Program-made: the position numbers and the translations under genes
Shown here: piece after piece, positions 32,049-42,075 of the stretch
How positions within the stretch are numbered: the stretch's first letter is position 1
Layout: each line of letters starts with the position of its first letter
The notes under the pieces: model-generated
What the model was told of the DNA's origin: nothing
Seen by the model: only the letters and a program-made list of their open reading frames with translations
Databases searched by the model: none
Origin: Timema cristinae
Taxonomy: Eukaryota > Arthropoda > Insecta > Phasmatodea > Timematidae
NCBI GenBank assembly: GCA_039000515.1
Contig: JBCFYV010009882.1
Location: 60,382,277-60,446,276, forward strand
Length of the DNA stretch: 64,000 bases
Direction of reading: 5' to 3'

Positions 32049-34338
32049 GGGGGGGCCGGCTCATGTTCTGGTGAAACTTTACGTATAAAGGGTTTCTTTT
32101 CAAATATCATTAAATATGTGCCTAGTGATTATTTTCATTTTGGGTACAGGACCTGAATGTCGTCGGTTTTTTTACAAAATGGCCGTCAAATATAATACAT
32201 GGTTTTAAACGTTTAACAGCATTTAATTAGTAATGTGACCAAGTTTTATATCGAATGAAAGCTATAATTCATGGCAATGCAACTAATCACACTTTATTTA
32301 AATATTGTAATATCACAATCGTAACAATAGAATTTAGCATCGTGAATCTCACCCACTCTAACACATTCAGATGAGGAAAGCGTTGAAGGAATCATGGATT
32401 TCATCATTGAACGAAAAGATCCGTTTGATTTAAATAATCTGCAAGACAAGTAATACAGCATTGTTACTGGTAAACATTTTGACGGACATGATGAGGACTT
32501 CTAGCTTACATATTACAAAATGGGAGAAACAGCATAAAAGCTATTCAGAAAAAAAAAATTCGTTGATAAGTTTAAGAAGCTCTTCGACAAAGTGGCTAAG
32601 ATGAAGATGTCCAATTCTCAGCAACACATTAAGAAAATCCACACCCAAAATGAGACTTCTGATGCCCTACATTTAATTGATGCTGCACGAGAAATAGGAT
32701 ACTCCATTTATCAGTTGCTGTGCTATGAACTCGTTTCTACTTCGTTCTTTGTAACAGAATATGGATTCCTAACAAAGCTGAAAAGGAAAATTTGGTACAA
32801 GAACTAGAGAAAGATCTTAAAGAATCAACTTTCAAAACGCCTCCTCCTTCACCTCACACTACTGCAACATTGATTCTATGTTAATTGCATGAAAAACTCA
32901 AGCACCCTTGTCTAATTCTATGATGACTTTTGTGAACTTTGCAAAGCTTGTCATTCAAAGAATAAAAGCGATTGCGCTAAACTCTTCTAGAATATATATA
33001 ATCTTTATGTGTACAAAGAAGATAGTGTTAAATTAGCTGAACGACAAAGAATAACCACCCATCTAAGTATCATGAATAATGATGGAGTGTAGACCCCTCT
33101 TCCAAAATATATGCATGCGTTCTGGGAATCTTCAAGTAATAAATACCAGTTGGGCAGTTCTTCACTTAGTTTCTGATTGAATGCAATGATTTCAGTGGTA
33201 AGCCTATTTATATTGGTGGATTTGGTGAGGATAGAGAGATAAGCATACTTCTTGAAAATGTTACAAAAGAAGACATTTCATTTTTACAATCTGACCTGGA
33301 GGAGGATTATGAGCGGCCACTTCTTCATGTACATCATGCAGTTGCTATAAATGTAGAGCGCATTGTAATAGCATCCTCAGGCACTGATGTCTTTGTATGC
33401 GCAGTGTATCATTTCTTTAAAACTTGTAGAAAGGAAGGATTGGCTGAGCTATGGGTTCTCTGTGAAAAGGGTATTACATCACGTGCAGTGCTGATTCATA
33501 AGCTTGTGGAAGTCCTGGAGCACAGCGGGATTTAAATTCTACCAGCATTACACTTCATCACTGGATATGACACGACAAGCAAATTTGGGACAAGGCATAC
33601 GGATCTAAAGCATGGTATACTGTCATCACATCTACTACTAGCATTTGGTTAAACAGACCTCAGTAAAACACTGATGGATGACGCAAGAGAAATTCTTGTT
33701 CGAATTCTATCATAAAATCTCTCTTCGGGAAACAAGTTTCGAGTACACCAGTGTCATAAAATGAAAAGGCTCAATCTAGAGAAGCTCACGCCATATTCTA
33801 CCAGAGCAAGAGTTGATGCAACCAACCTTCTACCAACATTGTATGGATGTATATAGGAGGATATGAACTGCTGCCCCAAGTCACCAGTGAAACTATTACT
33901 GATGATTTTACACATCCCTGCACTTGCAAATAGGTTTCAGAAACACTGTCTTCCCATGTCACAAAAAAGAAATTTCATGTCCACGATTTTGCAAGTGTAC
34001 AGCAAACCGCCGCAATATACATAATAAATAAAATATTAATGCACAAACCATATTTTGTACTTTACTCAAATGTATGTGAACATATGTAAATAAAATGTGT
34101 TTAGTTGCACTGCCACGAATAAGAGCTTTCATTTGATACTAAAATTTGTTACATTACGAATTAAGTGCTGCTATACGTTCAAAACCATGTAGGCCTACCA
34201 TATTTTGTAGCCATTAAAAAAACTGATGACATTCAGGTCATGTACCCAAGATGAAAAACATCAATAGACACATATTTGATGATATCCGAAAAGAAATCCT
34301 CTATACGCAAACTTTCCAATAGGACATGGGCCGGCCCC
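32049..34338 (+). mobile_element. 2.3-kb element with long (about 260-bp) terminal inverted repeats
   Basis: The left arm (32049 to about 32315) starts GGGGGGGCCGGCTCATGTTC. The right arm (about 34080-34338), read inverted, starts GGGGCCGGCCCATGTCCT. The arms match in order through GGTTTCTTTTC/GATTTCTTTTC, AAATATGTG, TTGGGTACA, GACCTGAATGTC, ACATGGTTTT, TAATGT, AATGAAAGCT and GCAACTAA. Similarity fades inward of about 32315 and 34080. Target duplication is not clear. Between the arms lies one decayed gene in plus orientation (separate entry). The architecture is that of a cut-and-paste DNA transposon of no superfamily I can name with confidence. Confidence 0.8.
32340..34015 (+). pseudogene. 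Decayed gene of the EEADTR/TGCDSTS family (PIN/FEN1-like acidic motifs) inside the TIR element
   Basis: Segments in order: a helical region (32592-32805) with a Ser-Tyr-Glu-Leu-like turn (YELVSTSFF); YKEDSVKLAER (about 33012-33045), matching the family's VYxExSxKxxER; TPLPK (about 33095); PIYIGGF (about 33205); LEEDYERPLLH (33296-33328) for the family's EEADTRLLLH; SSGTDVFVC (33374-33400) for SPDTDVLVL; and LPALHFITGYDTTS (about 33540-33580) for LPAFHALTGCDSTS. Several stops and frame changes show it is dead. The family is common in invertebrate genomes as uncharacterised proteins (recollection). The order E-x-D, D-T-D, G-x-D resembles PIN/FEN1/XPG-like nucleases, which is my inference. It lies wholly between the inverted repeats. 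Confidence 0.7.
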
Positions 34339-36120
34339 TAAGACTATTGAGACTGGCTTATTCACGAGGCTTATATTGGTACCCTAGGGTTGGAAAAAAG
34401 GGACGGAAATATTAAGTAGTAATAGTAGTTTATCTATGGTAGTAATGATCACTGACAAGTGAAAACTAGATTTTTTTTTTGCTACAAGCCTACAAAGTGA
34501 AATAGAAAAAATATTATGTTCTCTATGCAAGAAGCACTAATGTCAGTTTTATCACTCTGGGAGTTGTTATTAAAATAAAAATAAAATATAAGCCTTTGTT
34601 TCTTATTTCTCTTAACCTTCTAATATAAGGTTTGGCGATACTTGTGTCTCATAGTCTGCCCTTACGCTACGCCCCTGTGAAATACTAAAGGTATTGGCCT
34701 ATCATTATGTTTTAAGTCAAAAATTAACAATAATATATTATTAAAAATTAGATATACTCTATTTATACACTAGTGATAATAACGAGGTTAGTGAATAATC
34801 AAAACCCGGAGTTACGAATAGTAGAGCAAACCATTAGTTTATTAGTGTAAAGAAAACACACAAGTCATGAGAATTGACTTGAGTTACAACTCAATATTAC
34901 AAGAGATGATACCTCTAGAACAGAGTTGCCAATAGGTTCTAACCTAAATATCCAATTTACACTTATTTAATTAATGGTTGTTCAAACAGTTGTTCTCATT
35001 TTATATTTAATAAATTATAACTCGTGAGCAGTGATAACGTTTTTGTTTTATAGTTTCGTCATTGTAGTAGACCAATTGCAAGTTTTTTTTTTATATTCCA
35101 CTGTTATTTAAAACGAAAGTTGATGCCTAAATTTCTGGCTAATTCCCTATAACTGTTTTTATATCAGTATGGATTTGTTAAGATTACATTAATTCAACAT
35201 TATTAATTTATTAAAAGTGTTTAAATATTTTAACTAATTATGTCGCAACAATGCACCTGTAATTAATATAAAATGTTGTTTAATAATTTGTTCTACTGAG
35301 CCACCGAGAGTTGTACAAACGTGTATTTAGTTTAAAAGCAGCACCTGCAAGGCTAAAATATCTTACGTCCACTTTTAAACACACAGTTTTAATAATAGCT
35401 CCCTTAGACTTAGTCAGTCACTAAATTGAACACAGTTCGGTCTTTAAACGGTATTTCGGTATTTCAATTTCTATCGCTTTGAAATTGGCGTTCAAAGGTT
35501 ATGGTGTTAGCAAGCTGCATATTAATAATGGTGAGAACATTGTATCATGTGTTGGGTGTGTTTAATATTAAATACGGGTCTCCAGAGAAAGTGTGCCGAG
35601 AATTTAATAAAAAAATAAATTTCAGGTTAACGTTTGTTTACATTAAATGAGTTTCAACGATCATTTCATGTTACAAATAAAATTTCAATTTTATTTAAAC
35701 TGTTAGTACGCCAAATATAGTTGACAGCTATTGTAAATCACGACTATTTATATTTCAAAATGTAAGCACCTATTTTATTAATATTAAGTTTTATCTTTGG
35801 CTGTTCATTTCATTATGTCTTAATCTAGGTCTTTACTTGGTGTATTTGATTCTATTTGTTTAAATAGTTCACTAAAAGAGACTCTTATAATATTTTTGAG
35901 CACTGCTAAGCTTTAGTTAAATTAAGGTGACCTAAACTTTTTCCAAAATCTATACTCTTGGAGCAGCCTAGGAAAATGTTAAGGAAACTGTCCCCATAAT
36001 GTTTACGGTTCCTTATGAGAAAATATTTTATTACAAAAAAATGCCCTGCCTTACAGCATTATTAACTAGGCTACATAAAGAGAGACCCGCAAAAAAAAAA
36101 AAAAGTTAAGGTGCACCGCA
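34339..36120. other. AT-rich DNA, nothing recognised
   Basis: Long stretch without supported frames; short T and A runs only. Confidence 0.5.
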
Positions 36121-37215
36121 CAGATTCTCTTTAATCTTCAAATAGAGACATTTACTTAAAATATGTGAAACGAAGCAATCCATACTGTTGCAGAAACACT
36201 CCACCAAAGAGCATAAATACAATAATAAACACAGAAAAATTGAGAAAAGAGGAGCATCTTTGTCCACCAAAGAGCATAAACAATCAATTTCATATTTCTA
36301 AGTAGCCTAAGTTTACTCCACAAACAAATTATAAATGTTTGCCGTTAGCTCAGAAATTATTGGTTTTGTAAAAATATATTCAAGAATAATTTATTTTTAA
36401 TTTCAACAGTATTACAACTTTACAATGATGCGAAAACACTTAGTGGGTCATGAAACATGGACATTTATCTAAATCTCGAGATAGATTTTTTTGACAATCA
36501 CAATACTTCTCTCTTTGAGGGGTTGAGACAAAGTAAAAAGAGCATCCATCAAAGAACATCAAATAGCATAGCCTACACTGTTACAAAACCATTAAGAAAA
36601 TAGGAACACCACCAAAGAGCATAACACTCAATTTCATTTTCCAAGACTCAAATAAAAAATACTTATTGGATTATAGCTCGGAAACTATTGACTTTATAAA
36701 AATATATTTCAAACAAGAGTTTTTATCTTTAATACAGTAATTCTACATTCTTACAATGATAAATTATTTCGTATCTCAAATAGTTATGGAGGTGATCAAT
36801 TTTGGAAATTTCTGCTTTTCTATAGCTTACTCTCAAAGTCATTTTCATGGAAAAATTAAAAATTCCATTTTGTTTGTTATTAGTTAAACAGTGTCTTGAT
36901 ACAAAATGTAATCAAAATTGTTAGGGGGGCTTTGAGAAAATCTATCTTATCTCTTTTTGCCCTTCATCAAACTAGGTAACCTTAAAACAAGGGTTAGATA
37001 TCTTAGGGGCAACGTAACAAAACCCGAGATACTAAGTCTTAACATGATTGGTACAACAGTTTTGGCTTTAGTCCGAGATACAGACGCCATTGCTAAAACC
37101 ACTTATTCAGTTTTAGGGGGTCATGAAACGTTGACATCAAAATCTCGTGTTCGATTTCTTTCTTATCACAATAATTCTCTCTTCGAGGGTTTGAAAGAAA
37201 GTAAAAAGTCAACCG
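36121..37215. repeat. Diverged locally repeated unit (about 330 and 660 bp spacing)
   Basis: CACCAAAGAGCATAAA recurs near 36200, 36265 and 36610. The phrase GGTCATGAAAC followed by AAATCTCG, TCACAATA, TTCTCTCTT and AAAGTAAAAAG occurs at about 36446-36545 and again at 37107-37210. AGCTCAGAAA/AGCTCGGAAA plus ACTATTG occurs near 36345 and 36675. A decayed tandem family; the open frame at 36957-37232 inside it is not supported. Confidence 0.6.
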
Positions 37216-37229
37216 TCCATATACAGTAT

Positions 37230-37856
37230 TAAAGGCCGATTCACACAGAACGCTAAGCTAAGATTTGCTCTGCTAACTTTTTAGAAAATTAGTGGACAAT
37301 GTATTTAAATGTGCTGGTTCACACAGAAAACTAAGCTATGCCGCTCTATGTTTTTTCCGATTGCTGGCCGTGCAATTTTTCCATCCCCTCTCTTAAGCCA
37401 TCTTATGTTGTGCATGTGCATAACACAACTTGGGCTCCGTGTTGAACAGACACAGTGCTGGTTTGGTGAAAATAACTAAAGAAGTGTAAAAGTTTTTTTT
37501 TCAGTTTGTTTCACGTTTATTTAAGTAATATTCTATTTAAGTTTTATATTTAATGTTCATTAATTGAACAAGTCAAACCTCCACTTCCTACATTTTCTTC
37601 ATCTTCCATAACAGCTGCTAACAGCAGCATCTTTTTTTACTCGTTACTATAACCTGAACTCAAACAAGACATGTTGGAGATCACCATCATAACTAAACTT
37701 CACTGGAACAGACCAGAAAGAAACAACACTGAATTCTGGTGTGAAAGGAGGGACCATTGGTTAGCTTAGTTTAGCAATGAGTGTGAAACCAAACCGACAA
37801 AGTCTTAGCAGAGGACAGCACAGCTTAGCTTAGCATTATGTGTGTATCAGCCTTTA
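37230..37856. mobile_element. Non-autonomous TIR element with nested subterminal repeats (627 bp)
   Basis: The left end TAAAGGCCGATTCACACAGA followed by CGCTAAGCTAAG faces an inverted right end (TAAAGGCTGATACACACATA then TGCTAAGCTAAG on the minus strand). A second inner pair of similar motifs lies inside: GGTTCACACAGAAAACTAAGC near 37315 and its inverse near 37755-37790. No coding capacity; superfamily uncertain. Confidence 0.75.
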
Positions 37857-38152
37857 GACTATTTAATTAATGATTTATACATTATTGGCTCAATTCACAT
37901 TTCACAAGGTATATGCGAAACACTAAAGTCCACAGCAACCACTCCTAGAACAGCTTACTTTTTTCATAGTAAACTCAAATCTTCCAAATAGGATATTATT
38001 TCTTTATTCTCTTCCAACACAGATTGTAGATCTTTTAGTGAATTAACCTTAATCAAACTCTCACACATAAATTCATCCAACCCTCTTACATAAACTTGAT
38101 TATTAACTATGGAACTTATGTTTTAAAATAAAATCTCAAGAAAGACAAACTT
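37857..38152. other. AT-rich DNA, nothing recognised
   Basis: Unique sequence between the TIR element and a SINE. Confidence 0.4.
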
Positions 38153-38387
38153 GTATCACTCTCAATTTGGACTAGACTGCTGATGACAGGGAAATTGGGG
38201 TTCGGTTTCTGGTAGGGTGCACTAAGTATGGTTTTTCCAAAATGGTTTTCCAGCCGCCTTTTATGAAAATGTGGGCACACTTCCTTTAAATTTAACTTTC
38301 CTCAATCCTACTCATAAGCTCATTAGCATAATTAGTACATAACTTGAACAGGCAATAATACATGGTGTTAAAAATAAGAATAAAAGA
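38153..38387 (+). repeat. SINE family A copy, decayed head
   Basis: Matches the family from the GACTAGACTGCTGATGACAGG segment through GGTTTTTCCAAAATGGTTTTCC, CATTAGCATAATTAG and a decayed tail. Confidence 0.75.
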
Positions 38388-39879
38388 TCTAACTTATGAT
38401 TATATTTAATCAAATAATTAGATAAAAAATTGTATGTGTTTGTACAAAAAAAATTAATCAACCAAGCCTAACAAAACCTCTCAAGGCTATTAAAATTCTA
38501 TTAAAGTAAAATTTTGGATGGATTAATTTATTTGGAGACAAGTTATGTCCTAACTTTTTTATAGGTTGGCAATATTTTTGAGTTATGTGCCACACCTAAA
38601 ACTATATCCCAAGGAATTTTTATTCTTACAGACAAACCTACAACAATCACATTAAATAACTTTTCTTTTTAGGGGCAAATCCAAATTTTGCAAATGAAAC
38701 ACAATTATATGTTTATCTTGTTTGAATAATTCTTAAACATCTACTAATGAAATCACACCAAACTCAGGCAAGAACAGATGAAAACTAAACCTTAAATTTA
38801 TCTATAACAACTGTCATGGCCGGTAAATGTCACAATATAAAATCTAAAATTACTGTTAAACATAATTAATAATTAATACAAACCTAACTTTCAAACCTTC
38901 CATAGTTTAGTACTATATATAATTATCTTATCCAACCAAACTAAATCTAACCTTTCACGTGTTGGTAAATTAAAATTTCAAATAAATTAAAATTTTTAAT
39001 AATATTGCTCAAATAATCAAGTTAATTTCTATACAAAATTGTGATCTAATACACCACAGTAGATCATAAGTCAACATTGTTATCATTGAAAGAACATTAA
39101 AATCAACACAAAAGATAGCCTCACCTGTGATTTTAGTGGGTTTTATTTTAGTTGTAAAACTATTCTAAATTATAAAACTTTATAAAACTTGGTATTAGAT
39201 TTTTCGTCTTAAGTATGTAAAATTTAAATTGGAAACCTGAAATTCATAAAAAAAAAATAGCCACTACGCTAGTATTATTAGCGTTTGGTACATACTTAGC
39301 CAAATTAGTCTAATACTATGCCCTCCAATACACTTTATTGGATCATAAAACAAACCATTTTTTATCTATGTTGTTAGCCACAGTTGAAATTTTTATATTT
39401 TTAATTTGCTTCTATAGAAAGTAGTTGTGTGTTTAACCTATAGCCTATTATGTGAAGAGTTTTTGTAAGAATGATAACGGATTTAATTTATTTGGTGGCA
39501 TTCTTTCATTAAATTTAAATCATTCTTTATGTCAATTTAGAAATAAACGAATAATACATTTTCTTTACTCCACTTTTCGCAAGACAAATTCAATGCTATC
39601 AAATGTCTACTAATCAACCTTACAAATTGACAATGGAAACGCTTCAGTGTCTTTGCGCCAAGTAGTCTTAGAAATCTATCTTTATAAGGAGTCCTGTGAA
39701 TAGTAAAGTGGTATAGTGGAATGTACACTGAAAAAGAAACTTAAATTATAACATAATTGCTGAGACAGCTTCCTAATTGAGATATGGCAACATTGTGGGG
39801 TAGCATTAGACATGCATCATTCAGCGTGCCTGAGACATGGAATGTCACACTCGGTTACTTGCTGTGCTTGAAAGTGGGC
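38388..39879. other. AT-rich DNA, nothing recognised
   Basis: Open frames near 39537-39728 have no recognisable domain. Terminal repeats of the following transposase were searched by eye and not found. Confidence 0.4.
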
Positions 39880-41440
39880 AGTAAGCTGGGGAACCAATAT
39901 ACAAATGAGGAACTGACTAATGTGATTCTGATTTATGGTGAGGAATGACAGAATTCCGCTTCCCCTGCTCTCACGTATGCCACACCTTTTCCTGTATGAC
40001 GACACCCAAATCAGGACATTTGTGATACTGAATTGTCGCCTGAGAGAAACTGGTTACTTTGTACTTGTGTTGGTAAACGCTGGTAGGCTGCGATGTCACA
40101 TTACCATTGCAGTAGAAGAGAAAATTCTGCATTTTGTAGAACACTCACTGGATTCAAATAAAGGGCGATTAGATGCATGTCATCACCTGTCACAGACATC
40201 TGAGTGGAGAATAGTACATGACTAATTACTGTAACCTAGGGCTCCTCAACCAGCTGCCCACGGGTTACTTGCGGCCAGTGGTATCATTTTTTGCAGCCCA
40301 CTGATTCATGAAAAGTATAAAATTATTTCAAGAGATAAAATAACAAGTACATACATATATTTTACATAATCAACTAATACAATAAATATTTTGTTTACAT
40401 ATTTTATGTTATTTCATAATCTATTTTTGCTTTTTACATCATGAAAAGTATTACCTTTTAATACAAATGTATTTTGAGCCAACAAATGACAACTCTAATA
40501 GGCAAGACAAATTACCACTTCCAATGAATCAACAGAAAACATACTTCATGACAAATTACCACTTCCAATGAATCAACAGAAAACATACTTCATGAGAAAT
40601 CCCAATCCCTAGTATGAGAATAAGTGTATAAGAATGAGCTAATATGAATATTTTTATATCTATTCAATCCTAATATTATCGGTACAGTATTGCGTCCCTC
40701 GAGCCAACGAAAGACAGACACTTTAACCCCTGGACATAAAAAGGTTGAAGACCCTTGCTGTACCCTTCCATTTGTAACTTGTGCAGGAGTTTACCCCAGC
40801 TCTTGATTTAGAACTCTAGTGGCTACTGCACCAATACGCCACAGATCCACAGTTCTTCAGCAAAATACTGGCATTGGATGAAGAAAAATTTACCGGAAAT
40901 GGCAGTGTCAATCACCATAACCAGCCTATTTTGGCCAACACAAATCCTGGAGGTCCATTCGCAATATCAATTCTCCATCAACATTTTGGTGGAAGTGGGT
41001 GATATTCTACTTGGACCATATGAAATGCCTGCACAGCTACGAGGTGAAATATACTTAAACTTTCTGCAGACCATTTACCCCCAACTACTAGAAGACATTC
41101 TGCTATCAACACAGCTGAACATGTGGTTGCTTCAGGATGGAGCCCATGCACATTACAACCATCTAGTGAGACACCATTTGGACGAATACTATCCCAGGCG
41201 ATGGATGGATTGGATACAATGGGCCTATTGCATGTTTGGCGCGATCTACTGATCTCACACCTTGGGACTTCGGGTTGTAGGGCCACATGAGAATTGTACA
41301 CGTCCAACACCACAGCACGGGAGAACATATGTATAATGCAATTTTGGCTGCTGGAAATGCGATCTGGGATATACCACACATCTTCCAAAGAACACGACAG
41401 TTGGTGTTCAGGAAGCCTAAACTATGTTGTAAATGCATTG
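39880..41440 (+). pseudogene. IS630/Tc1-mariner-like transposase pseudogene, split by a hAT MITE
   Basis: Before the insertion the plus strand encodes pieces of the helix-turn-helix amino terminus: YTNEELTNVILIYGE near 39900, RLRETG-like near 40035 and EEKILHFVEH near 40115. The insertion at 40237-40757 falls within this domain. After it come FFSKILALDEEKF (about 40853-40890, first catalytic Asp), LLGPYEMPAQLRG (about 41010), FLQTIYPQLLED (about 41060), MWLLQDGAHAHY (second Asp at 41136-41138), LDEYYPRRW (about 41180) and a frame-shifted TDLTPWDFG (41248 onward, third acidic residue). This is the order of a common arthropod mariner-like family. It is dead from frameshifts and the insertion. 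Confidence 0.85.
40237..40757. mobile_element. hAT-type non-autonomous element, copy 2, inserted in the transposase
   Basis: Homologous to 17473-17934. Ends TAGGGCTCCTCAACC and GGTTGAAGACCCTTG form the terminal inverted repeat. Flanking octamers CTGTAACC (40229-40236) and CTGTACCC (40758-40765) are an 8-bp target duplication with one mismatch, as expected for hAT. A 52-base internal direct repeat (AAATTACCACTTCCAATGAA at about 40510 and 40555) distinguishes it from copy 1. Confidence 0.87.
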
Positions 41441-41573
41441 GTGGACACTTCAAACATCTCCAATGAACATGGAATGTTCCACTACCCAGGTCAATAAAAA
41501 ACTCTACGACATAACAGTAGTCTTTGTCTGACCTGTCTCTCTCTCTCGATAAAGCAGCAGTCTCACCAATATG

Positions 41574-41832
41574 AATAATATTAGCACCGTGTCTTACTAC
41601 CCGTCCGGGTTATACGCTTTAAGTACTAATTACGCTAATGGATTAGGAATTGGGAAGGTCGAATTAGAGGAAGTGAACCCGCATTTGCTTGGAGGGAGAG
41701 TGGAAAACCATTTAGGAAAAACCACCCCCAGTTCACCTGACCGAGATTTGAACCTCAGTCTCTCCCCATCCTCAGCAGTTGAGCTCAACACGTCTAGCGC
41801 GTTAGCCAACTACGCCTCCGAGGCGGGTCCCC
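41574..41832 (-). repeat. SINE family A copy, minus strand, with target-site duplication
   Basis: Minus strand: head from GACCCGCCTCGGAGGCGTAG through the B box (GGTTCAAATC), the body and the full CCCGGACGGGTAGTAAGACA tail. Flanked by CCAATATG at 41566-41573 and 41833-41840. Confidence 0.87.
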
Positions 41833-41973
41833 CCAATATGCTGTTATAAGAATTTTAGTTTTTTTTTCCAATGTAGATTCAACTGCACCACTTTATTGTA
41901 AAAAATTACAAATCATCCTGTATAGGGAATGCCTATAGAGCATGTAAATATGATCTTGGTTTGGTTACGATAT

Positions 41974-42075
41974 GTATTATTATTATTATTATTATTATTA
42001 TAATTATCATTATAATTATTATTATTATAATAATAATTATTATCATTATAATTATTATTATTATTATTATCTTTC
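41974..42075. repeat. (ATT)n/(TAA)n microsatellite
   Basis: About 100 bases of interrupted ATT repeats with local strand inversions (TTA to TAA), directly before the LINE relic. Confidence 0.9.
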
